A DNA stretch of 64,000 nt from Brevibacterium oceani (GCF_013623835.1 NZ_JABKDE010000004.1:310001-374000), one strand, 5' to 3'. Shown: positions 1 to 8,175, counted from the stretch's first letter. Notes: a model not told the origin generated them from the sequence alone. Translations and numbers: made by a program.

Positions 1-336
1 GCACATCTGGACGTTCATGTGGTGTGCGATAACTACTCGACGCACAAACACCCGACGATCCGGAACTGGTTGGCCAAACGACCGCGGTTCCACATGCACT
101 TCACACCCACCTATTCATCGTGGATCAACCAGGTCGAGCGGCTCTTCGCCGAGGTCACCAGGGATTTGTTGCAACGGTCGGATCATCGCAGTGTCCAAGC
201 GCTGGAGAAAGACCTACGTGAGTGGGTCAAGGCCTGGAATGAAGATCCGAAGCCCTTCATCTGGACGAAGACGGCTGAAGAGATCCTGGAATCCATCGCC
301 CGGTACCTGAAACGAATTAACGGAGCAGGACACTAG
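1..336 (+). mobile_element. IS630-family transposase, 3' part only (gene cut by window edge)
   Basis: An open frame runs in from the left edge (frame 1) and stops at TAG 334-336, giving 111 C-terminal residues. It shows the second and third acidic residues of a DDE transposase: Asp in VVCDNYSTHK (residue 10 of the visible part) and Glu in SSWINQVERLF (residue 46). The 35-residue spacing and the CDNYxTHK and YSSWINQVE motifs are typical of IS630/Tc1-like elements, which insert at TA. The first Asp and the DNA-binding domain lie left of the window, so intactness cannot be judged. A short AGCAC/GTGCT hairpin spans the stop codon. I could not identify the terminal inverted repeat. It sits inside the presumed integrated element that ends near 1954. 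Confidence 0.85.
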
Positions 337-505
337 CACCTTCTTTAGTGCTCAGGTATGAAAACGGACTCTTGGCCTCGTGCCCTCGGCTGCTTGCATC
401 TGTACGTTTGCGCCCGAAGACTCGGGGCTCTTATCCGCGCAGCGAACAGCTTGAGGTCGAGTTTACCCGAGGCGATCAGCGCTGATCAAGGGCGATAGCT
501 GCAGC

Positions 506-541
506 TTGAATCGAACCTCTGTAACTCCTAGACTCAAAATC
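506..541 (+). promoter_or_regulatory. Integrase promoter, leaderless type
   Basis: TTGAAT (506-511), a 17-bp spacer and TAGACT (529-534) form a near-ideal sigma-70-type promoter. The -10 ends 7 nt before ATG 542, so transcription would start at or next to the start codon and give a leaderless mRNA. The TTG at 506, which also opens the reading frame, is therefore better read as the -35 box than as a start codon. Confidence 0.65.
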
Positions 542-1801
542 ATGACCGCCACACGAGCATCCAACAGCAAACTTGCCCCAGGCGAGGACACCATCAACCG
601 GGCGAAGCCGAAGAAGGTCGGCAGCACATGGACTGTCAAGTGGTCATACCTGCCGGATGAGCCGGACGCCAGACTGAAGCGCTTCACCAACCAGGGCCCG
701 ACCCGGGGCGAAGCACTCCAGCGTGCTCGCGACAAGCTGACCAAGCTCAACGAAGCTCGGTCGGCGAGTGAGTGGAGACTCGGCGACGCCATCACCGAGT
801 ACGTTGAGAAAGTAGCGCGGCCGGCCGTCGAAAAGGCAAAGCTCTCCGAAGTCTCCCGCGACCGCTACAAGGCGGTACTTCGCTTCCTCGTCGGCGAGTG
901 CTCGAACGAAGCTCATCAGCACTCGAAGGCGCTGGACGGTTCCATCCGTGCGGCGGTCCGCAGGCGTACGCTCATCGAATGCCTCGAAGAGATCGCCGAC
1001 GAGCACGGGCCCGGCTCGGCCCATCACGCCCGGATCGTTCTCGGTCATTACGTCCTCGATCAGCTCGAGATCGACGAGCTGATCGAGACCAACCCCCTCA
1101 AGGGCAGGAGGGTCGACCTATCCGGTGGGAAGGACCGAGCGCCCGCCCGCGGTGGCGTGGCCCTGTCGGCGGAGCAGTGGAACGCGGTCCTCGACTACCT
1201 CCTCGACCTCGATCCCGCCGAGGGCGTCACGAATCCGAAGCAGGGCATGTACTCCTTGGCAGACAAGATCGCCGTGCGGCGCAACAGCATCGACCTCGCC
1301 CTCATGCAGGCGGTCACGGGCCTGCGAGTCGGTGAGGCCAGCAGTGCCACCTGGGCGATGGTCGGCACGGACGACGACGGGATGATGGTGCTGAGTCTGT
1401 CCCCGGAAGTGACAAAGACCAAGCGAGGCCGGGACGTTCGCATCCCCGACCGTGCTGTGAGCGACCGGCTCCTCTCCCGGCGCGGCGACGCGGGTGTTGA
1501 CTGGCCGATCATCGGATCACCGGCGAAGCCTGAGGCGATCTGGAACAAGCGCAATCGGACCATGCACACGGCGAAGCTCTACGACGAGCTGGCTGAGGCC
1601 CTCGATATCCCCGAGCTTCGGGTCGAGAGGACGCATGTGTGGAGGGCGACGCTGAACTCGCTCGCCGCCGCCGATGGTGTTCCCGAGGCAGTCAGGGTGG
1701 CGCACCTAGGGCACACGGCCGCCGTCAACCGGAGCAGCTACACCGATCTGCGGGACATGACCCCGCTGGCTGACTCCGTGCGCCGCCTGCGAGCCGTGTG
1801 A
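542..1801 (+). CDS. Tyrosine-type site-specific integrase
   Basis: The gene codes for a 419-residue phage/ICE-type tyrosine recombinase that would integrate and excise the element at the adjacent tRNA-derived site. The catalytic set is visible: Arg262 in TGLRVGEAS, the HxxR box with His365 and Arg368 in THVWR, His391 in LGH, and the nucleophile Tyr400 in SSYTD. An N-terminal arm-binding/SAM-like region (about residues 20-200) precedes the catalytic domain. ATG 542 is chosen because a strong leaderless promoter ends 7 nt upstream. The frame can be opened further at TTG 506, but that codon coincides with the -35. The gene reads toward the att fragment at 1955-1992, the usual arrangement of integrase next to its site. 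No excisionase is visible in the window. Confidence 0.93.
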   Translation: MTATRASNSKLAPGEDTINRAKPKKVGSTWTVKWSYLPDEPDARLKRFTNQGPTRGEALQRARDKLTKLNEARSASEWRLGDAITEYVEKVARPAVEKAKLSEVSRDRYKAVLRFLVGECSNEAHQHSKALDGSIRAAVRRRTLIECLEEIADEHGPGSAHHARIVLGHYVLDQLEIDELIETNPLKGRRVDLSGGKDRAPARGGVALSAEQWNAVLDYLLDLDPAEGVTNPKQGMYSLADKIAVRRNSIDLALMQAVTGLRVGEASSATWAMVGTDDDGMMVLSLSPEVTKTKRGRDVRIPDRAVSDRLLSRRGDAGVDWPIIGSPAKPEAIWNKRNRTMHTAKLYDELAEALDIPELRVERTHVWRATLNSLAAADGVPEAVRVAHLGHTAAVNRSSYTDLRDMTPLADSVRRLRAV

Positions 1802-1815
1802 ACGGACGCTTGAAC

Positions 1816-1835
1816 CTGGACACAAAACTGGACAC
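1816..1835 (+). repeat. Direct repeat CTGGACAC x2 between int and att
   Basis: CTGGACAC occurs at 1816-1823 and 1828-1835, with a 12-bp period and AAAA between. Its position between the integrase stop and the attachment core would suit arm-type integrase binding sites. That role is inferred. Confidence 0.35.
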
Positions 1836-1954
1836 GCAGTCGTCCCCGTGTGTCTCCTTCTATCGCCTTCTGTGACCTCTGTGGACTTCAAGAACCCCCT
1901 AATGACCTGCTGAAACACTGGTCGTGGCCTGCGTCGAGGTGATGAATCTCCGGA

Positions 1955-1992
1955 TAATGAATAGGTCGCGGGTTCGATTCCCGCAGGCGGCT
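1955..1992 (+). other. Attachment-site core: 3' fragment of a tRNA gene (probably tRNA-Thr)
   Basis: The sequence reads as the 3' part of a tRNA: anticodon-stem 3' strand TGAAT (1958-1962), variable loop AGGTC, T arm GCGGG-TTCGATT-CCCGC (1968-1984), acceptor strand AGGCGGC (1985-1991) and discriminator T. The bases before it (1930-1954) do not form the matching anticodon, D or acceptor arms, so this is not a complete tRNA. TAATGAAT fits the anticodon loop/stem of tRNA-Thr, likely anticodon UGU; that identity is from memory of actinobacterial tRNAs. A tRNA 3' fragment about 150 bp past an integrase, followed by a tRNA-style terminator, is the signature of an att site. The element lies to the left and the chromosome to the right. 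Confidence 0.7.
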
Positions 1993-1999
1993 CGGCAAC

Positions 2000-2038
2000 G
2001 CCCCTCCCACCAGAAGATGCGTCTGGATGGCGAGGGGC
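2000..2038 (+). terminator. Hairpin terminator, probably of the original tRNA gene
   Basis: The left arm starts GCCCCTC (2000) and the right arm ends GAGGGGC (2038). An imperfect stem of about 15 bp closes a short loop and is followed by CTTCTT. It lies 8 nt after the tRNA fragment, as expected for the native terminator of the target tRNA. Confidence 0.6.
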
Positions 2039-2039
2039 T

Positions 2040-2201
2040 TCTTCGTGCACGAGTGCTCAACAGGTTCGGTGATGACGCGGTGTCATCGCTCCTTGCCTTC
2101 CTCAGGCAGGTGCTCCTGTTGCCAGAATTTCGCGGCCCGGTCAGTTCGTCGACCAGAGTGTACGCGAGTGATTCCGTCCGAAAGCGGGCAGATTCTTCAG
2201 A
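2040..2201. other. Intergenic stretch with no recognisable gene
   Basis: This lies between the tRNA terminator and the 3' end of the DUF4396 gene. I see no ORF with a ribosome site, no RNA gene and no clear repeat here. Confidence 0.5.
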
Positions 2202-2804
2202 TCAGCCCAGCAGCGAACCGAGCGAAGCGACCAGGCCCCCGACCAGAAATGCGCTGATGCCGATGACCAGCGGCCGATTGTCCATGTTTGCAGCGTCGCC
2301 GAGAGCGCGGTGGGTGACGGCGTGGCCCTTTCCGCGCCTCAGCAGAGCACGATTGACGGGCCAAGCGGCGAAGAAGGCCACCGTGAGAGAGATCGCCATA
2401 GACACCCAGAAGATGGGATTGAGCAGACCGGCGTTCATCGCACCGGGAATCACCAACATCACCAGGTTGTCAACGATCTCCATGGTCGCAATGGACAGAG
2501 TGTCGGCGACGAGGACGAGGCTCAGTGCGGCGGACAGTGCGATGCCTCCGCGCACCAGCGGCAGTGCTGAGAGGGAATAGCCGAAGACGAAGGCCAGACC
2601 GATCGACAGGATTGTGGTGGGCAGATTCGACCACCCGGCGGCGGTCCCGACTAACAGCCCGATGATTTCGCCGATCGCGCACCCTGTCAGGCAGTGCAGC
2701 GTCGCCCCGACCGCCATCCCCGACATGTCATGCGCCTGGCCTGTCGCGTGACCGATGTGGGCGTCGGGAGCATCGTCGTGTCCGCTTTGCATGTGGCTGT
2801 TCAT
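2202..2804 (-). CDS. DUF4396 family membrane protein, His-rich N terminus
   Basis: The gene codes for a 200-residue integral membrane protein of the DUF4396 family, recognised by the HCLTGCAIGEIIGLL segment near residue 38 and about four hydrophobic helices after it. The function of the family is unsettled; members are often seen with copper or other metal genes. The first 30 residues are unusually rich in His, Asp and Met (HDDAPDAH, GHATGQAHDM), which could bind metal. The start is fixed by an AAAGGAGG site 6 nt before ATG 2804. A CsoR-like palindrome lies at 2823-2839, just upstream, so metal- or sulfide-responsive control is plausible. It stands alone, with no copZ, csoR or P-type ATPase gene near it in the window. 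Confidence 0.85.
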   Translation of the reverse strand: MNSHMQSGHDDAPDAHIGHATGQAHDMSGMAVGATLHCLTGCAIGEIIGLLVGTAAGWSNLPTTILSIGLAFVFGYSLSALPLVRGGIALSAALSLVLVADTLSIATMEIVDNLVMLVIPGAMNAGLLNPIFWVSMAISLTVAFFAAWPVNRALLRRGKGHAVTHRALGDAANMDNRPLVIGISAFLVGGLVASLGSLLG

Positions 2805-2822
2805 CGAGCACCTCCTTTGCGG

Positions 2823-2839
2823 ATACCACCCAGGGGTAT
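2823..2839 (-). promoter_or_regulatory. CsoR-like operator upstream of the DUF4396 gene
   Basis: The minus strand reads ATACCCCTGGGTGGTAT. This is an inverted repeat with ATACC/GGTAT ends and a G/C-rich centre, close to the TACCCC-GGGGTA type sites of copper-sensing CsoR repressors in Actinobacteria. It begins 19 bp before the start codon, overlapping the expected promoter. The match is by eye. Confidence 0.5.
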
Positions 2840-3096
2840 CTGATTCCGGACGCTACGCTTTGTGCTCACTCAGGTCAACCAATCTCCGGTCGCCGACCTG
2901 CATCATAGTGGTCGGAAGCGGCTGACCCGGGCTTCGCTCGAGGATCTGAACTCCGCTGATCCTCGACGCTCGGCCCGAGGGTGGTCACGACAACGGCGCT
3001 GTTGGTGACGAGCTGTAGGTTGGGGACCGGCTCCGACCAGAGGGTATTCGGACGAGGATGCCCGTCGTCAGTGTGCCCGAAGGCGCGGCGGGAGCA

Positions 3097-3498
3097 TTAC
3101 CGCTTCTTCGGCTTGAACGACGTGGAGCACTTCCAGGTCGTCTTGCCCTTCTTCGCGGTGATGGTCACGGAAACCTTCTTTCCCGGTGTGGCTCTGGAAA
3201 TGTAGTACTTCAGTGACGCCTTGCCCTTCTTCGAAGCCGTGGCCTTCTTCTTTGTCGTCGTGGTCTTGTAATGGGCGGTCGTCGTCACCTTTGCCTTGGA
3301 CCCGACCTTCGAGACGTTGACGTTGGTGTACGAGTACTGGCGAGGCTTCGAGATCGACATCTTCGCCGAGCACTTCTTCGTTGCCGCTTCGGCAGGCTGG
3401 GCATCGAGGGCGATGGGGCCGACGAGGAGGCCGGCAGCCAGAGTGAGTGCCAAGAGCTTCGAGCCCGCTTTCGTGCGGGCAGGGGCGGTCAAGGACAT
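3097..3498 (-). CDS. Small secreted lysine/threonine-rich protein
   Basis: The gene codes for 133 residues. A Sec signal peptide runs from about 1 to 38 (Arg/Lys start, hydrophobic core LLALTLAAGLLVGPIAL, cleavage near AEA-A). The roughly 95-residue mature part is very rich in Lys, Thr and Ser and has two Cys (in KKCSAK and WKCSTS) that could form a disulfide. The strand-like pattern of alternating Val/Thr suggests a small beta-sandwich (Ig-like) extracellular domain, but I recognise no named family. TTGGAGA precedes ATG 3498, and a candidate -10 TATGAT (complement of 3535-3540) lies upstream. High basicity would favour binding to anionic wall polymers; that is inference. Confidence 0.7.
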   Translation of the reverse strand: MSLTAPARTKAGSKLLALTLAAGLLVGPIALDAQPAEAATKKCSAKMSISKPRQYSYTNVNVSKVGSKAKVTTTAHYKTTTTKKKATASKKGKASLKYYISRATPGKKVSVTITAKKGKTTWKCSTSFKPKKR

Positions 3499-3650
3499 GA
3501 TTCTCCAAGGGATTCCGAGCTGATGTGTCGACTTATCATAATCACCTCTGTCGTCGAAAGGAAACGCCAGGTATTCGACAACTGAGGAAGTCGCGGAAGT
3601 GCGGGTTTACGGTCGAATTCACTCTGCTTGCGTCGGCGCTCGTGCGTGTG

Positions 3651-3679
3651 TTGCCCGTCACCCGAAACTGGGACACAAT
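3651..3679 (+). promoter_or_regulatory. Candidate promoter of fadAB
   Basis: TTGCCC (3651-3656), 17 bp, then CACAAT (3674-3679). The boxes match the sigma-70 pattern moderately well and lie about 70 bp upstream of fadA. Confidence 0.4.
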
Positions 3680-3695
3680 GGGGGTGCGAATGTTA

Positions 3696-3711
3696 CTGAA
3701 CGATCGATCAG
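3696..3711 (+). promoter_or_regulatory. Palindromic operator before fadA
   Basis: CTGAACGATCGATCAG is a 16-bp palindrome broken by one symmetric pair. It lies between the candidate -10 and the fadA start. Size and position suit a TetR-family repressor of fatty-acid degradation; the regulator itself is not identified. Confidence 0.4.
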
Positions 3712-3750
3712 ATCTTGTGGTCGGTCTTCCATCCAGACTGTGAGGAACAC

Positions 3751-4959
3751 ATGAGCGAAGCGTTCATCTATGACGCAGTGCGCACCCCACGCGGCAAGAA
3801 CCGCGGCGGGGCGCTGCACAGCGTCAAGCCCATCGATCTCGTCACCGGCCTCATCGACGCCGTGCGCGAGCGCAACCCGGACCTCGACGACTCCCAGATC
3901 GACGACATCGTCCTCGGCGTCGTCTCTCCGGTCGGCGAACAGGGCAGCGACATCGCCCGTGTCGCCGCGATCGCCGCCGGCCTCGACGAATCCGTGGCCG
4001 GCGTCCAGGTCAACCGGTTCTGCGCCTCCGGCCTCGAAGCCGTCAACATCGCCGCCCAGAAGGTCGGCTCCGGCTTCGAGAACCTCGTCCTCGCCGGCGG
4101 CGTCGAGTCGATGTCGCGCGTGCCGCTGGGCTCCGACGGCGGCGCCTGGGCCCAGGACCCGACGACGAACTTCGACACCTACTTCGTCCCCCAGGGCATC
4201 GGTGCCGACCTCATCGCCACCACCGAGGGCTTCACCCGCGCCGACGTCGACGCGTTCGCCGCCGAATCGCAGAAGCGCGCCGCCGCGGCCTGGGACGAGG
4301 GACGCTTCGACAAGTCGATCGTGCCCGTCAAGGACATCAACGGCATCACCCTGCTCGACCGCGATGAGCGCATGCGGCCCGGATCGACCGCCGAGTCGCT
4401 GGCGAAGCTTCCCTCGGCCTTCGCCAAGCTCGCCGCCCAGACCGGGTTCGACGAGGTGGCCCTGCAGAAGTACCACTGGGTCGAAGCCATCGACCACGTC
4501 CACACCGCCGCGAACTCCTCGGGCATCGTCGACGGGGCCAGCCTCGTCATCCTCGGTGACGAAGAGGTCGGCCAGACGATGGGGATGAAGCCGCGTGCGC
4601 GCATCGTCTCCACCGCCGTCACCGGCTCCGAACCCACCATCATGCTCACCGGACCCACACCGGCGACGCAGAAGGCCCTCGACAAGGCCGGACTGACCGT
4701 CGACGACATCGACCTCTTCGAGCTCAACGAAGCCTTCGCAGCCGTCGTGCTCAAGTGGATGAAGGACCTCGACATCCCGCACGAGAAGGTCAACGTCAAC
4801 GGCGGGGCGATCGCCATGGGCCACCCGCTGGGCGCCACCGGTGCCATGATTCTGGGCACCGTCCTCGACGAACTCGAACGCCGCGACCTCAAGCGCGGAC
4901 TCGTCACCCTGTGCATCGGTGCAGGCATGGGCATCGCGACGATCATCGAAAGGGTCTGA
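3751..4959 (+). CDS. fadA: Acetyl-CoA C-acyltransferase (3-ketoacyl-CoA thiolase)
   Basis: The gene codes for a 402-residue degradative thiolase that cleaves 3-ketoacyl-CoA with CoA to acetyl-CoA and a shortened acyl-CoA, the last step of beta-oxidation. The nucleophile Cys91 is in [10 protein letters not shown], His358 in [14 protein letters not shown], and the second Cys388 in CIGAGMG. All three are in place, and the length is normal for the family. ATG 3751 is preceded by GAGGA 5 nt upstream; an upstream in-frame ATG at 3715 lacks a ribosome site and would add a stretch unlike thiolases. fadB follows after 1 nt, so the two subunits are co-translated as a trifunctional fatty acid oxidation complex. 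Confidence 0.95.
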   Translation: MSEAFIYDAVRTPRGKNRGGALHSVKPIDLVTGLIDAVRERNPDLDDSQIDDIVLGVVSPVGEQGSDIARVAAIAAGLDESVAGVQVNRFCASGLEAVNIAAQKVGSGFENLVLAGGVESMSRVPLGSDGGAWAQDPTTNFDTYFVPQGIGADLIATTEGFTRADVDAFAAESQKRAAAAWDEGRFDKSIVPVKDINGITLLDRDERMRPGSTAESLAKLPSAFAKLAAQTGFDEVALQKYHWVEAIDHVHTAANSSGIVDGASLVILGDEEVGQTMGMKPRARIVSTAVTGSEPTIMLTGPTPATQKALDKAGLTVDDIDLFELNEAFAAVVLKWMKDLDIPHEKVNVNGGAIAMGHPLGATGAMILGTVLDELERRDLKRGLVTLCIGAGMGIATIIERV

Positions 4960-4960
4960 C

Positions 4961-7132
4961 ATGACGACAACGACAGCCACCGCATACAGCCACGAGACCG
5001 ATGCCGACGGCATCGTCACCGTCGTCATCGACGAACCGGGCGCCAAGGTCAACACCATGAACGACTACTACTCGGCCGCCATGGAGGCGACCGTGGAGTG
5101 GCTCGAAGCCAACGTCGAGGACATCACCGGCGTCGTGCTCACCTCGGCGAAGAAGACCTTCTTCGCCGGCGGCAACCTCAACAAGATCCGCGCCGCCGAC
5201 CCCGCGAAGTCCGACGAGGAATTCGCCGCGGTCGAAGGCGTCAAGGCCGTCCTGCGCCGCCTCGAGACACTCGGTCGTCCCGTCGTCGCCGCCCTCGGCG
5301 GCGCGGCTCTCGGCGGCGGACTCGAAATCGCCCTGGCCGCCCACCACCGGATCGCGGCCGACGACAACCCCGCGGCCCGCTTCGGCTTCCCCGAAGTCTC
5401 CCTGGGACTCCTGCCCGGAGGAGGCGGAGTCGCCCGCACGGTCCGTCTGCTCGGTCTCCAGACCGCACTGCAGAAGGTCATCCTGCCCTCGACGAAGTTC
5501 AAGGCCGCCGATGCTCAGAAGCTCGGCCTCGTCGACGAACTCGCCCCGACCGCCGAACTCGAGACTCAGGCGAAGGCATGGATCAAGGACAACCCCGAAG
5601 CGGCCCAGCCCTGGGACACCGAGGGCTTCAGGATCCCCGGCGGGTCACCCTCATCGCCGAAGCTCGGCGCGATGCTCCCGGCCATGCCCGCCCTGCTGCG
5701 CCGACAGACCAAGGGTGCACCGATGCCGGCCCCGCGTGCGGTCCTCGCCGCCGCCGTCGAAGGCGCCCAGGTCGACATCGACACCGCGCTCAGCGTCGAA
5801 TCCCGCTACTTCGTCCACCTCACCCACACCCCGGTGGCGAAGAGCATGATCAAGGCCTTCTTCTTCGACCTCGGCCACATCAACTCCGGCGGCTCACGCC
5901 CCGACGGATACGAGCCCCGACAGGTGAAGAAGCTCGGCGTGCTCGGCGCCGGCATGATGGGTGCGGCCATCGCCTACACCGCGGCGAAGGCCGGCATCGA
6001 GGTCGTGCTCAAGGACGTCGAGCTCGCCGCCGCCGAGAAGGGCAAGGCCTACGCCGCCAAGCGTGAGGAATCCGCGCTGTCGAAGGGCAAGACGACCGAA
6101 GAGAAGTCGCAGGCCGTGCTCGATCGGATCACTCCGAGCGCCTCGGCCGAGGACCTTGCCGGCGTCGACTTCGTCATCGAAGCGGTCTTCGAGTCCGTGT
6201 CCGTCAAGCACAAGGTGTTCGGCGAGATCGAAAGCATCGTCGAACCCGATGCGGTCCTCGGATCGAACACTTCGACGCTGCCGATCACTCAGTTGGCGAA
6301 GGGCGTCGACCGCGACGCCGACTTCATCGGCATCCACTTCTTCTCACCGGCCGACAAGATGCCCCTGGTCGAGATCATCCGCGGAGCGAACACCTCGGAT
6401 GAGACCCTGGCCCGGACGTTCGACCTCGTCCAGCAGATCAAGAAGACCCCGATCGTCGTCACCGACTCCCGCGGATTCTTCACCTCCCGTGTCATCGGCA
6501 CCTTCATCGCCGAGGCGGTCGCCGCCGTCGGTGAGGGTGTGGAGCCGGCGACGGTGGAGCAGGCGGCCCTCCAGGCCGGTTACCCGACCGGTGCGCTGCA
6601 GCTGACCGATGAGCTCACGCTCACGCTGTCGCAGAAGATCCGTCAGGAGACCCGGACGGCCGTCGAGGCCGAGGGCGGCACCTGGGAGGCGCACCCCTCC
6701 GAGGCCGTCGTCGACTGGATGGTCGAGCAGGGTCGGACCGGGCGCAAGGACGGTGCGGGCTTCTACGACTACGACGAGAACGGCAAGCGGACGAAACTGT
6801 GGTCCGGTGTGCGAGAGCACTTCGAATCCGGGTCGACGACCGAACCCTTCGCCGACCTGCAGGAACGGATGCTCTTCGCCGAGGCGATCGAGACGATCAA
6901 GTGCCTCGACGAGGGTGTGCTCACCTCGGTGCCGGATGCGAACATCGGTTCGATCTTCGGCATCGGCTTCCCGGCCTGGACGGGTGGTGTGCTCCAGTAC
7001 GTCAACCAGTACGAGGGCGGCCTGTCCGGGTTCGTCGCGCGGGCGAAGGAACTCGCCGCGACCTACGGAGATCGCTTCACCCCGCCGGCCTCGCTCGTCG
7101 AGCGCGCGAAGACCGGCGAGACCTACGAATGA
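4961..7132 (+). CDS. fadB: Fatty oxidation complex alpha subunit (enoyl-CoA hydratase / 3-hydroxyacyl-CoA dehydrogenase)
   Basis: This 723-residue bifunctional enzyme hydrates trans-2-enoyl-CoA and oxidises the 3-hydroxyacyl-CoA with NAD, supplying FadA. The N-terminal crotonase domain (about 10-200) shows the oxyanion-hole segment FFAGGNL and the GGALGGGLEIAL motif. The NAD-binding dehydrogenase domain starts near residue 325 with LGVLGAGMMGAAIA and contains IHFFSPADKMPLVEI. A C-terminal dehydrogenase domain follows (about 500-720). ATG 4961 lies 1 nt after the fadA stop and is chosen over an upstream in-frame ATG inside fadA. The hydrophobic order thiolase-then-alpha is common in Actinobacteria. 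Confidence 0.95.
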   Translation: MTTTTATAYSHETDADGIVTVVIDEPGAKVNTMNDYYSAAMEATVEWLEANVEDITGVVLTSAKKTFFAGGNLNKIRAADPAKSDEEFAAVEGVKAVLRRLETLGRPVVAALGGAALGGGLEIALAAHHRIAADDNPAARFGFPEVSLGLLPGGGGVARTVRLLGLQTALQKVILPSTKFKAADAQKLGLVDELAPTAELETQAKAWIKDNPEAAQPWDTEGFRIPGGSPSSPKLGAMLPAMPALLRRQTKGAPMPAPRAVLAAAVEGAQVDIDTALSVESRYFVHLTHTPVAKSMIKAFFFDLGHINSGGSRPDGYEPRQVKKLGVLGAGMMGAAIAYTAAKAGIEVVLKDVELAAAEKGKAYAAKREESALSKGKTTEEKSQAVLDRITPSASAEDLAGVDFVIEAVFESVSVKHKVFGEIESIVEPDAVLGSNTSTLPITQLAKGVDRDADFIGIHFFSPADKMPLVEIIRGANTSDETLARTFDLVQQIKKTPIVVTDSRGFFTSRVIGTFIAEAVAAVGEGVEPATVEQAALQAGYPTGALQLTDELTLTLSQKIRQETRTAVEAEGGTWEAHPSEAVVDWMVEQGRTGRKDGAGFYDYDENGKRTKLWSGVREHFESGSTTEPFADLQERMLFAEAIETIKCLDEGVLTSVPDANIGSIFGIGFPAWTGGVLQYVNQYEGGLSGFVARAKELAATYGDRFTPPASLVERAKTGETYE

Positions 7133-7170
7133 GAGCCTGGTAACCCCAGCTTCTTCGCAGGAATAGCCTG

Positions 7171-7240
7171 ATGGCCTTCCGGCGTTGTCCAGTCACGCTG
7201 ACGCTGAGTTCAGCCGCACTGACAGCTACCGGAAGGCCAT
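7171..7240. repeat. Long inverted repeat between fadB and the oxidoreductase gene
   Basis: ATGGCCTTCCGG (7171-7182) and CCGGAAGGCCAT (7229-7240) are perfect 12-bp arms. The 46 bp between them can fold further, imperfectly (TGTCCAGTCACGCTGA against CAGCCGCACTGACA). No T run follows. It ends 4 bp before the next start codon, so it may act as an attenuator, a terminator or a protein site. Confidence 0.55.
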
Positions 7241-7244
7241 TGCT

Positions 7245-8165
7245 ATGCGCGCCGCCGTCTACGACGCCTACACCGAGAACTTCGACGACATCACCGTCAG
7301 GGACCTGCCCGATCCCAAACTTCCCCCGGCATCTGTGCTCATCGAGGTCAGGGCCGCCGGGGTCAACCCGGTGGATTGGAAGCTCGTCGGCGGTCACCTC
7401 GATGCCTTCATGCCGACCCAGTTCCCGGTCACACCCGGCTGGGACGTCGCCGGCGTCGTCGTCGGCCTCGGTTTCGACACCCCCGAATTCTCCATCGGCG
7501 ACGAGGTCGTCGCCTACGCGCGCAAGGACGTGCTCTCCACCGGCACGTTCGCCGAGAAGGTCGCCGTCCCCGTCCGTGCCGTGGCGCGCAAGCCGAAGAG
7601 CCTGAGCTGGGAACAGGCCGGCGGACTGCCGCTGGCCGGCGGAACCGCCCTGCGCACTCTCGAGTCGCTCGGTGAGATCGACGGGAAGACCGTCCTCGTC
7701 CACGGTGCGGCCGGGGGAGTGGGCAGCTTCGCCGTGCAGATCGCCGTCGCCTACGGTGCCCGCGTCATCGGCACCGCGTCCGAACGCAACCACGATTATC
7801 TGCGGGAACTCGGCGCTGATCCTGTCACCTACGGCGACGGCGTGGTCGAGCGCATCCTCGAGGCGGCCGGCGGCAAGGTCGACGGAGTCGTCGACTTCGT
7901 CGGCGAACAGCTCGAGACGACTCTGGCCGTTCTCGCCGAGGGCGGAGCTCACGCCTCGGTCGCCGATCCGGGTGTGACCGAGCATAGTGGCCGCTACATC
8001 TGGGTCCGCCCCGACGGATCGGAGACCGCCCGACTCGGCCAGCTCGTCGACGAAGGCCGGGTCACCGTCGAGGTGGCCGGAACCTACGGCCTCGACGAAG
8101 TGCCGCAGGCCTTCCGCGACAACGCCGAAGGACACACCCGCGGAAAGCTCGTCATCGTCCCCTGA
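7245..8165 (+). CDS. NADP-dependent oxidoreductase of the quinone-oxidoreductase (zinc-free MDR) type
   Basis: The gene codes for 306 residues with the medium-chain dehydrogenase/reductase fold. The N-terminal GroES-like domain has the signature AGVNPVDWKLVGG (about 45-57), and the Rossmann part has LVHGAAGGVGSFAVQIA (about 148-164). There are no structural or catalytic zinc cysteines, so a quinone oxidoreductase or enoyl reductase is more likely than an alcohol dehydrogenase. ATG 7245 sits just after the right arm of the inverted repeat; an in-frame TTG-type start at 7185 would run through the repeat and lose the typical MRAAVYDAY beginning. The true substrate cannot be told from sequence. 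Confidence 0.88.
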   Translation: MRAAVYDAYTENFDDITVRDLPDPKLPPASVLIEVRAAGVNPVDWKLVGGHLDAFMPTQFPVTPGWDVAGVVVGLGFDTPEFSIGDEVVAYARKDVLSTGTFAEKVAVPVRAVARKPKSLSWEQAGGLPLAGGTALRTLESLGEIDGKTVLVHGAAGGVGSFAVQIAVAYGARVIGTASERNHDYLRELGADPVTYGDGVVERILEAAGGKVDGVVDFVGEQLETTLAVLAEGGAHASVADPGVTEHSGRYIWVRPDGSETARLGQLVDEGRVTVEVAGTYGLDEVPQAFRDNAEGHTRGKLVIVP

Positions 8166-8175
8166 GGCGTGAGCC

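Noticed and set aside
1931..1992. Complete tRNA gene
   Set aside because: Only the 3' part folds. No acceptor 5' strand, D arm or anticodon stem matches upstream, so it is an att fragment.
3658..5058. 466-codon minus-strand frame opposite fadA
   Set aside because: Shadow frame; fadA on the plus strand has all the thiolase residues.
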